A stretch of 64,000 nt of DNA, taken from assembly GCA_006212045.1 (NCBI GenBank), contig PZPK01000001.1:1-64000 (forward strand), read 5' to 3'. Below, piece by piece: positions 9,261 through 17,377 of this stretch. This DNA comes from Oleiphilus sp. (GTDB lineage Bacteria; Pseudomonadota; Gammaproteobacteria; Pseudomonadales; Oleiphilaceae). The first letter of the stretch is position 1, and every line of letters begins with the position of its first letter. The position numbers and the translations under genes are program-made. Below the pieces are notes generated by a model. That model was given only the letters and a program-made list of their open reading frames with translations, was not told where the DNA came from and ran no database searches.

Positions 9261-9746
9261 ATGATGTCTTTGCACCAGTTCATCGATCTGACGCCAAGTT
9301 CTCCCGATGAACAGGGCTTCCCCACCGAGATTGCGTGGTCGTTGTCCTCTGGCGAAATCAAGTCGGTACTAGTCCTTCCGGATGAAGACTGGGAGCCATG
9401 GGAAAACTGCGACTTTGATACGGATGTGCAGCACCTGATGGATCAGGGCGTTACTGCAGCAGACATTGTCAGAGAACTGAACGACGATCTGAATGGCCAA
9501 ACAGTCTATGTTGATGGACTGGATGATGACCCTGGCTTGCTCGAAAAACTGTTCGAAGCCTGCGGTGAAGACCTGGCTTTTGAGCTTGCAACACTGAGTC
9601 AGCTTTATCCTGATCTGGAAAGTGAGTCTCTCTATACGTTGCGCATGGAAATTGCCGAAGAAAACAATCTGGAAATACGGCATAGCGAAGGTGCCATTCA
9701 TAGCCTTCTTTTGCTGAATGCGCGACTCTCTAATGAGGAATTGTGA
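9261..9746 (+). CDS. DnaQ-like exonuclease-fold protein, probably catalytically dead
   Basis: This 161-residue protein resembles short DEDD-type 3'-5' exonuclease-like proteins of pseudomonads. Matching features are the opening strand (FIDLTPSSPDEQGFPTEIAW), a W-x-x-W motif, the helix ending in ELNDDLNGQTVYVDG and the following LLEKLFEACG. In active relatives the first strand carries D-x-E and the last helix carries H-x-x-x-x-D. Here the first motif reads D-L-T and the last helix reads HSLLLLNARL, so two of the acidic metal ligands are missing. I infer a fold without nuclease activity. Its stop overlaps the GTG of the next gene (GTGA), suggesting coupled translation with an outer-membrane protein. 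Confidence 0.6.
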   Translation: MMSLHQFIDLTPSSPDEQGFPTEIAWSLSSGEIKSVLVLPDEDWEPWENCDFDTDVQHLMDQGVTAADIVRELNDDLNGQTVYVDGLDDDPGLLEKLFEACGEDLAFELATLSQLYPDLESESLYTLRMEIAEENNLEIRHSEGAIHSLLLLNARLSNEEL

Positions 9747-10585
9747 CGGCTATCTTCGAACCAGAGCGGGATCCGTGCGAAACTCCAACCCTTCCTAACG
9801 ACTTCTTTATCAGAATAATCACCTTGAGCATGTTGATGTCTTTGCGCCTGACCAATCGCTGTACACTGGGACCTTTACTGCGTCTTCTGGTGTTGAATAG
9901 TTTCCTGTTTTTGTTTAGCCAATCATCGCTGGCCGCACCAGCCAAGAATGATGCAGGCCCCAAGGGGACCGGCAAAGCGGGAAAGGAGTTTTTCAGTGTT
10001 GGCATCAGCATGAACGAATTCAGATCGGTCGAACTGATCCTTGACCAGAACGCCGGATACGACAGTGACGGAGACTACACAGGCGCAACGGCCGATGTCC
10101 GCTTTCCCCTGACCGCTCAGACATGGGGCTACCTGATCAATTATGGTGGTTACATTAACGACTACTTTCGTGCGGAGTTTCGCGCCGGCTCCGGCTTTAA
10201 GAAAGACACCTTCGATGAAGCGCTCGATGTCAATATCAAGTACTGGATAGGCGGGTACCTTGGCTTTCAGCATCCGATTACCGATTACATGTCCGGTCAC
10301 TTTCTATATGGTTTGACCCACTACGAGGCGGATACCACAAGAAGACAGATCATTATCCCTTTTCAGACCGAAACCAGCTCTGCGCCGATTGTCGTAGAAC
10401 CGTCTCCGGAGCGCATGGAGGACGGCCTATTCGACACCCGTTTCAGTACCAGCTGGATACTTGGTCTTGAAATTTCACTTTGGCAGGATACCTATCTGGT
10501 ACTTGAATATGGTCGCCTGCTGAAAGATACCGGCAGCAATATCAAGGTGCGTCAGGCCGGAACCCACCTGAAGTTCGAGTTTTAA
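9743..10585 (+). CDS. Outer-membrane beta-barrel protein
   Basis: A signal sequence (LLVLNSFLFLFSQSSLAAPA) is followed by alternating amphipathic strands and a terminal phenylalanine (HLKFEF). This is the usual layout of an eight- to ten-stranded outer-membrane barrel of the OmpW/opacity type. GTG 9743 has an excellent GAGGA site and overlaps the previous stop. However, the leader would then be about 65 residues long, so ATG 9830 or 9836, just before the hydrophobic core, is a good alternative start. The product ends nine bases from the convergent rlmL gene. Function unknown; no surface motif was recognised. Confidence 0.72.
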   Translation: MTAIFEPERDPCETPTLPNDFFIRIITLSMLMSLRLTNRCTLGPLLRLLVLNSFLFLFSQSSLAAPAKNDAGPKGTGKAGKEFFSVGISMNEFRSVELILDQNAGYDSDGDYTGATADVRFPLTAQTWGYLINYGGYINDYFRAEFRAGSGFKKDTFDEALDVNIKYWIGGYLGFQHPITDYMSGHFLYGLTHYEADTTRRQIIIPFQTETSSAPIVVEPSPERMEDGLFDTRFSTSWILGLEISLWQDTYLVLEYGRLLKDTGSNIKVRQAGTHLKFEF

Positions 10586-10594
10586 TACACCTTT

Positions 10595-12793
10595 CTACTC
10601 AGAGTTTAGTCGCCGAATACTCCAGCAATGATGGATACGCGAATTTCGCTCAAAATCCTTATCAAGCGAGCGCCGGCTCCAATCCTCAACCTGGTAGCGC
10701 TTTTTCAGCTCAGACGCGAGCTTGAACTTGCGCAGATTGTTGGAAAAAATCAGCACCCCGTTCGCAGAAAGCTTGCGCATAGACAGCTCGATTAACTCTT
10801 CATGATCACGCTGAATATCGAGCACACCATCCATGTTCTTGGAGTTGGAAAAACTGGGCGGATCCAGAAAGATAATATCAAAACCATGCTCATCCCCTTC
10901 CTCACGCAGCCATTGCGTGCAATCCACTCTCCGCAAGGTGTGGCGAGCCTCGTCCACATCATTCAGTTCATAGTTGCGTTTTGCCCAGCGCAGATAGGTT
11001 GCCGACATATCCAGGCTCAAACTCGATCTGGCTCCACCCAAGGCAGCATACACGGTCACGGAAGCGGTATAGCAGAACAGGTTGAGCACGCGGGCGCCGT
11101 CAGCGTTATCAAACATCCATCGGCGCATCGAACGATGATCCAGAAACAAACCTGTATCCAGATAATCCTTCAGATTCACCCAGAAAAGCGCCGGCCCTTC
11201 CTGTACCTGTTTAAACTCGCGGCTCTCGTCTCGCTTGGAATACTGACCCTTGCCTTTTTGCGCCATGCGGCTTTTGAGCACAATCTGCCCGGCCGGTACC
11301 GACAGGGTATCGCGTATCACCGCCAGTGCCTCGGACAGTCGTTCAACTGCACTTTTTTCATCAACTGAATCCGGCGCGGCATATTCCTGTACATGCAGAT
11401 TTATCTGACCATCCAGGTCCTGATACACATCGATAGCGATTGCATATTCAGGCATATCCGCATCATAAAGCCGATAACAGCTGATCTCCTGCTTCCTGAG
11501 CCACTTGCCAAGTACCTTCGTGTTCTTTTTCAGACGGTTGGCAAACATGTCCGCTCGCTGACTATGACTGACCCGCCAGTGTAACGGGTTGCTCAATCGT
11601 TGTTCGGGCGACATCCATTCTGATTTGAAACGATTCTGCTCTTTCAGCTCAAACAACAGCAGCAGACTTTCTATCGGGCCGTTAAGGAGCTTGTATTGCT
11701 TATGACTGCGCCAGCCAATTTGCCGGCCCAACTGTTCATGACCGGTCAATACGGCCGCCTTCCAACCGATCAGGAACTGCTCAAAAACCTGCCCCAACTG
11801 TTTGTAGAGAGGGCCTAGACTGTCGATCTCTCCCAGGCGCTCACCATAAGGAGGATTGACAATCAGTAGCCCCTCATTGAGCCCTTCAAAGCACTCGAAA
11901 TCGGACAGTTGGCGTTTCTCGACATGAATATAATCCTGAAATCCCGCACGTTCTATATTGGACCAGGCCTTTGCAATAACTTTAGGGTCCTGATCAAAGC
12001 CCACTATTTTCCGTTTGACACTCCGGCATGCAGACTGGTGCTTTTCCAGAGCCTCTTGCATGACCTCTTCCCAGATAGCAGGCTGATGACCTCGCCAGTG
12101 ATCAAATCCCCAATGCTCGCGCTTTAAACCGGGAGCATAGTTAAGCATCATTTGTGCCGCTTCTATCAGAAACGTACCTGAGCCACACATCGGATCGCAC
12201 AAGCTACCGGCAGGACTGATTTTGTGTGGCCAGCCGCTTAACTGCAGGATACCGGCCGCCAGATTCTCGCGCAGAGGGGCGGCGCCCTTCTCCGTACGGT
12301 AATGTCGTTTATGCAGACCCTCACCGGAAAGATCGATACCCAAACTAAGCCGCCCCTTGGCTAAATGCGCATGCAGGGAAATATTCGGGCTTTCTTTGCT
12401 GATATCAGGCCTCCTGCCACTCAGCTCTCTGAATCTGTCAACAATACCATCCTTCACCTTCAAGCCACCGAAAGTGCTATTCCGGACAAATGCATTGGTA
12501 CCGACAAATCGAATCGCGAAGCTGTCATCCACCGTGAAATGGTCAGACCAGTTGATTGCCTTAGCGACATCATAGATGTCATCTACCGAACTGACTTTTT
12601 CGTTGCACAGATTCAAAATCACTCGGCTGGCTATGCGCGACCACAGCAGAATCCGATAACAATCCCTGATTGTGACCTCACACCCGACGCCGCCAGGGAT
12701 GGCATGCGTTTGCCCAACACCCAGAGAGATTAACTCCTGTTCCAGGGCGTACTGAAGGCCCTTGGCACAACTGACAAATATTTTGAGCTTCAT
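10595..12793 (-). CDS. rlmL: Bifunctional 23S rRNA methyltransferase RlmKL (m2G2445 and m7G2069)
   Basis: RlmL is a fusion of two SAM-dependent methyltransferases that modify G2445 (N2) and G2069 (N7) of 23S rRNA during large-subunit assembly. An N-terminal ferredoxin-like/THUMP region binds RNA. The first Rossmann domain has DPMCGSGTFLIEAA and the catalytic NPPYGERLG; the second has LNLFCYTASVTVYAALGGA and DPPSFSNSK. The length of 732 residues is normal for the fused form. I chose ATG 12793 because MKLKIFVSCAKGLQ aligns with the family N-terminus; an upstream ATG at 12823 adds ten residues. Next to rmf and pyrD, as in Pseudomonas. Confidence 0.95.
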   Translation of the reverse strand: MKLKIFVSCAKGLQYALEQELISLGVGQTHAIPGGVGCEVTIRDCYRILLWSRIASRVILNLCNEKVSSVDDIYDVAKAINWSDHFTVDDSFAIRFVGTNAFVRNSTFGGLKVKDGIVDRFRELSGRRPDISKESPNISLHAHLAKGRLSLGIDLSGEGLHKRHYRTEKGAAPLRENLAAGILQLSGWPHKISPAGSLCDPMCGSGTFLIEAAQMMLNYAPGLKREHWGFDHWRGHQPAIWEEVMQEALEKHQSACRSVKRKIVGFDQDPKVIAKAWSNIERAGFQDYIHVEKRQLSDFECFEGLNEGLLIVNPPYGERLGEIDSLGPLYKQLGQVFEQFLIGWKAAVLTGHEQLGRQIGWRSHKQYKLLNGPIESLLLLFELKEQNRFKSEWMSPEQRLSNPLHWRVSHSQRADMFANRLKKNTKVLGKWLRKQEISCYRLYDADMPEYAIAIDVYQDLDGQINLHVQEYAAPDSVDEKSAVERLSEALAVIRDTLSVPAGQIVLKSRMAQKGKGQYSKRDESREFKQVQEGPALFWVNLKDYLDTGLFLDHRSMRRWMFDNADGARVLNLFCYTASVTVYAALGGARSSLSLDMSATYLRWAKRNYELNDVDEARHTLRRVDCTQWLREEGDEHGFDIIFLDPPSFSNSKNMDGVLDIQRDHEELIELSMRKLSANGVLIFSNNLRKFKLASELKKRYQVEDWSRRSLDKDFERNSRIHHCWSIRRLNSE

Positions 12794-13165
12794 TTCGATC
12801 AACTCAGCAGTTACGAAATCCATACAGAGAAGGCCTGCAACATAACACGCAGGAACCCTGTTACTTTCCGTTTAGTTTCAGTTAGATATAAAAGCATATA
12901 TCGCTAGACTCTAAGCCGCCCTCGGCATAGAGCGATTTAGTAATGTACTTTTGAGGAGAGTTAATATTAACTTTCCGTTAGAGCGTCTCTTAACAGACGC
13001 CTTGATCAAAGCAGAATCAGGCTCGTACCCAATGAGCATACTCGTTTGATTTCTGTAAAACACACATTTCATCCTAAAGGAGAATCCTGCTCTTTGTCTC
13101 AAGCCTTGTTAAGGCAGTTTATTCAGCAATTGACAATGAAAGTAATTTCGTGAGGTTCGATAAGA
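12794..13165. other. Intergenic region before rmf
   Basis: This divergent region separates rlmL and rmf. It is AT-rich and holds a 6-base-stem hairpin at 12983-13000 (GCGTCT, loop CTTAAC, AGACGC). A TTGACA hexamer at 13130-13135 has no -10 box at normal spacing. A minus-strand open frame at 12911-13102 looks non-coding. I see no clear promoter for either gene. Confidence 0.4.
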
Positions 13166-13375
13166 ATGAGAAGACAGAAAAGAGATAATATTCAACGTAC
13201 ATTTAATAAGGGTTATCAAGCTGGCGTTAGCGGAAAATCAAAATCTCTGTGCCCCAATCTCAATGGTGAGCAGAAACAGAGCTGGTTAAACGGCTGGCGC
13301 GAAGGACGGGAAGATAACTGGAATGGCCTGAAAGGTGTTTCCGGCATTCACAAGCTCCCTGGAATCTCAACTTAA
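13166..13375 (+). CDS. rmf: Ribosome modulation factor Rmf
   Basis: A 69-residue basic protein that matches ribosome modulation factor, which joins 70S ribosomes into inactive 100S dimers in stationary phase. Conserved features are the start MRRQKRDN, the AFNKGYQAG-like helix (here TFNKGYQAGVSGKS), the CP motif and the central WLNGWREGREDNW. Its length is a little above the 55-residue E. coli protein, as in pseudomonads. A GAGG site lies about ten bases before ATG 13166. In E. coli rmf is induced by ppGpp. The neighbours rlmL and pyrD on either side are conserved in Pseudomonas. Confidence 0.95.
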   Translation: MRRQKRDNIQRTFNKGYQAGVSGKSKSLCPNLNGEQKQSWLNGWREGREDNWNGLKGVSGIHKLPGIST

Positions 13376-13392
13376 ACACACAGAAATCGTTG

Positions 13393-13420
13393 ATAGCCCT
13401 GCCAACAGGGCTATTTTTTT
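13393..13420 (+). terminator. Intrinsic terminator after rmf
   Basis: A perfect 9-base stem (ATAGCCCTG with CAGGGCTAT), a CCAA loop and a run of seven T directly after. A textbook Rho-independent terminator 17 bases past the rmf stop codon. Confidence 0.93.
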
Positions 13421-13484
13421 GTCCCGACGAATACAACACATTCACCATCTCTGCAACAGCCCTCGCAGCCATCGGAATCCTCCG

Positions 13485-14510
13485 CTAATGCACGCCGAAC
13501 CTGATCGCCTCAACACAGTCTCGCACAAGTCTTGGCCCCGCATAGATGAAACCGGTATACAACTGAACTAGCTTTGCACCGGCCCGGATTTTATCCAGTG
13601 CATCTTCGCCGGTCATGATGCCGCCGACACCGATAATTGGTATCTGCTCACCCAGTTCTGACTTGAATTGCCTAATCACTTCACACGATCTATCGGTTAA
13701 GGGTCCGCCACTCAAGCCGCCCGCCTCATCAGCAAATTCGCTATCCTGAACCAGTCTTCGATCCAGAGTGGTGTTTCCTGATATTAATCCGTCTATTTCA
13801 TGTGCAAGTAAAGCGGCCGCCACGGTTTTAACTTCTTCTTCGTTCATATCTGGTGCGACTTTTATTGCGACTGGTACATACCGGCCATGCGCCTGCGACA
13901 GCCTGCCTTGCTCTTCTTTCACCGCATTCAGTAGGGTGTCGAGTGCCTCTCCGAACTGGAGGGACCTTAGTCCCGGCGTGTTTGGCGAGGATACGTTTAC
14001 CGTCACGTAACTGGCATGCGGATAAACCGCTTTGAGGCACGCGATATAATCATCATTTGCGTTTTCAACCGGAGTGTCGAAATTTTTGCCTATATTGATG
14101 CCGATAATCCCTGGATAGTTTGCGCGTCGCACACTTGCCAATAGATGCTCCAACCCTTTGTTGTTGAAGCCCATCCTGTTGATGATGGCGTTCTGCTTTT
14201 CAAGGCGAAACAGACGCGGCTTTGGATTACCGGGTTGCGGCCTGGGCGTCACTGTACCAACTTCGACAGAACCGAAGCCGAAACGCCCCAAGGCACCAAC
14301 ATGATCTGCATTTTTGTCCAATCCTGCGGCCAGCCCTACCGGATTCGGAAAAGTGATGCCCATCACCTCCACAGGCATATCCGCGACGGGGCTGGTAAAG
14401 GGTTTAAGCAAGCCCAGTCGGTCGGCTGCGCTCATCCATTCCAGTGACAGGTCATGAGAAGTTTCGGGTGACAGCTTGAATAATAAGGATCGAAGCAAAG
14501 AATATGACAT
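13485..14510 (-). CDS. pyrD: Dihydroorotate dehydrogenase (quinone), class 2
   Basis: PyrD oxidises dihydroorotate to orotate in pyrimidine synthesis, passing electrons through FMN to membrane quinone. The 341-residue length and the short amphipathic N-terminal helix (MSYSLLRSLLFKLSPETSHDL) mark the membrane-associated class 2 enzyme. Visible motifs are the FMN-binding NPVGLAAGLDKN, the catalytic serine region NVSSPNTPGLRSLQ, the lysine in VAIKVAPD and the phosphate-binding GVGGI and YTGFIYAGP near the end. Start ATG 14510. Transcribed towards rmf, and the rmf terminator separates the two. Confidence 0.97.
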   Translation of the reverse strand: MSYSLLRSLLFKLSPETSHDLSLEWMSAADRLGLLKPFTSPVADMPVEVMGITFPNPVGLAAGLDKNADHVGALGRFGFGSVEVGTVTPRPQPGNPKPRLFRLEKQNAIINRMGFNNKGLEHLLASVRRANYPGIIGINIGKNFDTPVENANDDYIACLKAVYPHASYVTVNVSSPNTPGLRSLQFGEALDTLLNAVKEEQGRLSQAHGRYVPVAIKVAPDMNEEEVKTVAAALLAHEIDGLISGNTTLDRRLVQDSEFADEAGGLSGGPLTDRSCEVIRQFKSELGEQIPIIGVGGIMTGEDALDKIRAGAKLVQLYTGFIYAGPRLVRDCVEAIRFGVH

Positions 14511-14944
14511 GGAATTATTGATATCTGGCTAATAGAAGGCCGCGAAATTATAGACCGATTCGCACTAAAAATCAGAGCATGTTTTTTTAAAATGAATATT
14601 GACAATTTCGACGCATTTTGTCGGCACTTGAAACCTTGCAGCTTATCAACAGAATCTGTGGATATCTTTGTTGATAAACAACATTTTTAGCGCCTAATCC
14701 CTTGTTACATGGGAGAAACAGACAGATTGATCATTTTTTAATCAGCCTTTTTATCCTTATTTATCAACAATTTACGAATAGAAAGCGATATTGCTGAATG
14801 ATTTGACATGGATATACGCACTAATCCGGAACATGACAGTTTGTGCACAAAAACGTCAACATTCTGTCACATACCGCTTTTTAAGTGTTAAGAACTGTGC
14901 TACGCGAAGATGCCTCTTCTGTTTAAACTTTGAACATATACAGC
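14511..14944. other. 434-base AT-rich intergenic region between pyrD and uvrB
   Basis: No gene is supported here. The plus-strand open frame starting at 14791 runs into uvrB in antisense and looks like a shadow. The stretch is AT-rich, should carry the pyrD promoter and the 3' end of the uvrB transcript, and holds the DnaA-box-like cluster listed separately. The GC content is much lower than that of the flanking genes. Confidence 0.5.
14643..14769. promoter_or_regulatory. Cluster of DnaA-box-like 9-mers
   Basis: Within 127 bases are TTATCAACA at 14643-14651, TGTGGATAT at 14658-14666 (complement one mismatch from the DnaA consensus TTATCCACA), TGTTGATAA at 14669-14677 and TTATCAACA at 14761-14769. 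Three of them are the identical 9-mer or its complement, one mismatch from consensus. Their density in an AT-rich intergenic stretch suggests DnaA binding, either to regulate the neighbouring genes or to titrate DnaA. No origin-type genes (dnaA, dnaN, gidA) adjoin, so this is not proposed as the chromosomal origin. Confidence 0.4.
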
Positions 14945-16963
14945 TTAAACCGCCATTAACCGGGCTTTTGCCTCCGCGACCTGATCACGCAATATTGCTG
15001 CGCGCTCAAAATCCAGGTCTTTTGCCGCGGTATACATTTCGTCTTCCAGGCGTGAAATTTTTTGCGCCAACGCTTCGGGGGTAAGCGGTTCATCATCTTT
15101 CTGATAACCAGGCGCATTTTCAGCCACCTTCAACTTACCTTTGCCTCCCTTGTTTGAAATACGTTTGGCGCCTTCCATTATATCGATAACCTTGCTGTTC
15201 AGCCCTTTGGGTTCAATACCGTGCTCCCTGTTGAATGCCTCCTGCTTTTCCCGACGCCGGGCCGTTTCGTCCATAGCCCTTTTCATAGAACCCGTGATTT
15301 TGTCTGCATACAGAATTGCGCGTCCATTTACATTTCTGGCAGCCCGACCGATGGTTTGAATCAGGGAACGCTCGGATCTCAGAAAGCCTTCCTTGTCGGC
15401 ATCAAGAATGGCCACCAGCGAGACTTCCGGCATATCCAGTCCCTCTCGTAACAAATTGATCCCGACCAGAACATCGAACTCCCCGGCGCGAAGATCACGG
15501 ATAATCTCGACACGTTCAACGGTATCAATGTCCGAGTGCAGATAGCGCACGCGAATACCGTGCTCCATCAGAAAATCCGTTAAGTCCTCTGCCATTCTCT
15601 TGGTAAGCGTTGTGACAAGAATGCGCTCGTTTTTTTCGATCACTGCTCCGATCTGCGAAAGCAGGTCATCCACCTGGCTGGATGCCGGCCTCACCTCAAT
15701 CTCCGGGTCCAATAACCCGGTTGGCCGAACAACCTGCTCTACCACCTGTCCGGCATGCTCTTTTTCATAATCGGCAGGCGTCGCGGACACAAAGATCATT
15801 TGCGGGGCCAGATTCTCCCATTCATCGAATCGCAATGGCCGGTTATCCAGCGCGGATGGCAGGCGAAAACCATACTCCACCAATGTTTCTTTTCGGGAGC
15901 GGTCCCCTTTGTACATCGCACCAATCTGCGGCACAGTCACGTGGGATTCATCCAATACCAACAGGGCATTATCCGGAAGATAATCAAACAGTGTCGGTGG
16001 GGCCTGCCCGTGGCCTCGCCCTGACAAATAGCGGGAGTAGTTTTCTATTCCGTTACAATAACCAAGTTCGATCATCATCTCGGTATCGTAACGCGTGCGC
16101 TCTTCCAGCCGTTGAGCCTCCACCAGTTTCTGGTTTTCCCTCAGTTGCTCGAGTCGCCCTTTCAGCTCGTCTTTAATACCATCAACCGCGTCGATAATTT
16201 TCTGCCGGGGCGTAACATAGTGCGACTTGGGGTAAATGGTGACGCGCGGGACACGCCGAATCAGTTCTCCCGTGAGCGGGTCGAAATAGCTCAGGTTTTC
16301 GACCTCATCGTCAAACAGCTCGATTCGAATCGCTTCCTTTTCCGATTCCGCGGGAAAGACATCGATCACATCACCTCTCACTCGGTAAGTGGCGCGATGC
16401 AGTTCTACGTCATTTCTTGTGTATTGTATTTCTGCCAAACGTTTCAGGATGGCACGCTGTCCAATATGCTCCCCGCGATCAAGATGCAGCATCATTTTCA
16501 GATAGGATTCCGGATCACCCAAACCATAAATCGCTGAAACTGTAGCGACGATAATGGCGTCCGATCGCTCCATCAGAGCCTTGGTTGCTGACAGTCGCAT
16601 TTGCTCTATATGATCATTGATGGAAGCGTCTTTCTCGATAAAAGTGTCCGAGGATGGCACATAGGCTTCGGGCTGATAGTAATCGTAGTAGGAGACGAAA
16701 TATTCCACCGAATTATTGGGGAAGAACTCCTTGAACTCTCCATATAATTGGGCCGCCAGGGTTTTGTTGTGCGCCATCACAATGGTCGGACGCTGAACCT
16801 GCTGAATCACATTCGCAATCGTAAAGGTTTTACCTGAGCCCGTAACGCCCAACAGCGTCTGGTGAAATAGGCCGTCGTCAATTCCGTTAACCAGTTGTTC
16901 GATCGCTGCAGGCTGATCACCGGCTGGCTGGTAACGGGACTGCAACTGAAACTCTCTGGCCAT
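14945..16963 (-). CDS. uvrB: Excinuclease ABC subunit B
   Basis: UvrB is the damage-verifying helicase-like subunit of nucleotide excision repair. It receives DNA from UvrA and recruits UvrC. Features in order: Walker A GVTGSGKT, the beta-hairpin that inserts between strands ([12 protein letters not shown]), the DEAD-like LDESHVT box, helicase motif [11 protein letters not shown], and the C-terminal UVR motif ([16 protein letters not shown]) that contacts UvrC. The length of 672 residues is typical. The start is ATG 16963; the longer frame begins at a TTG three bases upstream. No LexA box (CTG-N10-CAG) was found by eye upstream, so SOS control is uncertain. Confidence 0.97.
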   Translation of the reverse strand: MAREFQLQSRYQPAGDQPAAIEQLVNGIDDGLFHQTLLGVTGSGKTFTIANVIQQVQRPTIVMAHNKTLAAQLYGEFKEFFPNNSVEYFVSYYDYYQPEAYVPSSDTFIEKDASINDHIEQMRLSATKALMERSDAIIVATVSAIYGLGDPESYLKMMLHLDRGEHIGQRAILKRLAEIQYTRNDVELHRATYRVRGDVIDVFPAESEKEAIRIELFDDEVENLSYFDPLTGELIRRVPRVTIYPKSHYVTPRQKIIDAVDGIKDELKGRLEQLRENQKLVEAQRLEERTRYDTEMMIELGYCNGIENYSRYLSGRGHGQAPPTLFDYLPDNALLVLDESHVTVPQIGAMYKGDRSRKETLVEYGFRLPSALDNRPLRFDEWENLAPQMIFVSATPADYEKEHAGQVVEQVVRPTGLLDPEIEVRPASSQVDDLLSQIGAVIEKNERILVTTLTKRMAEDLTDFLMEHGIRVRYLHSDIDTVERVEIIRDLRAGEFDVLVGINLLREGLDMPEVSLVAILDADKEGFLRSERSLIQTIGRAARNVNGRAILYADKITGSMKRAMDETARRREKQEAFNREHGIEPKGLNSKVIDIMEGAKRISNKGGKGKLKVAENAPGYQKDDEPLTPEALAQKISRLEDEMYTAAKDLDFERAAILRDQVAEAKARLMAV

Positions 16964-16981
16964 CAAATAACTCTCTTTGGA

Positions 16982-17305
16982 TTACGCAACTGCGGGCCGT
17001 ATTAACAACCCTTCAAGAATGTTTGCAAACCCTCGCATCATAAAGACTAAGGAAGCAGGCAACAACATGAAACTGATGGCCAGGACAATGCAAAAGCGCA
17101 TCGCCTGACGCTGGCCGAACAGAGCAACTGCCAGGCAGACTAAATACAAGGTCAGTGCATTCCGAAATCCCGATAGAGGTGATAGAATCGATGCCCGTTT
17201 ATTTGCCGCTCTGCAGACTAGCCTCGCAAGCGACAGGGCTAAAGCTTTTCTGGACAATCCAGCCTGAGCTGGCACCCGGATGTTGCGGTGCGCCGTATCC
17301 GGCAT
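16982..17305 (-). CDS. Possible small membrane protein (doubtful)
   Basis: An open frame whose last 60 residues have two hydrophobic helices (LTLYLVCLAVALFG and FCIVLAISFMLLPASLVFMM). Codon use in this part resembles the neighbours. The first 45 residues look non-coding, so a real gene would start internally, for example at a TTG near 17155, ten bases after a GGAA. It is in the same direction as uvrB, ending 18 bases before it. The family is not recognised and it could be chance. Confidence 0.3.
   Translation of the reverse strand: MPDTAHRNIRVPAQAGLSRKALALSLARLVCRAANKRASILSPLSGFRNALTLYLVCLAVALFGQRQAMRFCIVLAISFMLLPASLVFMMRGFANILEGLLIRPAVA
17160..17188 (+). promoter_or_regulatory. Possible sigma-70 promoter for the aminotransferase gene
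   Basis: A TAGAAT -10 box at 17183-17188 is preceded, 17 bases upstream, by a weak -35 (TTCCGA at 17160-17165). It would give a long leader of about 180 bases before the TTG start. Only the -10 box is convincing. Confidence 0.3.
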
Positions 17306-17377
17306 CTGAACAAAGGATTGAGTATCAATCTATTTTCGCAGTCATCAAGAAAACACAAAACGATTGAGGATTACAAC

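Noticed and set aside
12911-13102. 63-residue minus-strand ORF upstream of rmf
   Set aside because: It is in the AT-rich intergenic gap, with no ribosome binding site, no recognisable family and a basic low-complexity composition.
13130-13164. rmf promoter from the perfect TTGACA at 13130-13135
   Set aside because: The nearest -10-like GATAAG is 23 bases away and overlaps the ribosome binding site and start codon.
14643-14769. Chromosomal replication origin
   Set aside because: The DnaA-like boxes are imperfect and none of dnaA, dnaN, recF, gyrB, gidA or parAB lies nearby.
14791-15084. 97-residue plus-strand ORF between pyrD and uvrB
   Set aside because: It runs antisense into the conserved C-terminus of uvrB and has no family resemblance.
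16964-17305. LexA box upstream of uvrB
   Set aside because: No CTG-N10-CAG pattern was found; the nearest CTG...CAG pairs have 5 or 12 bases between them.
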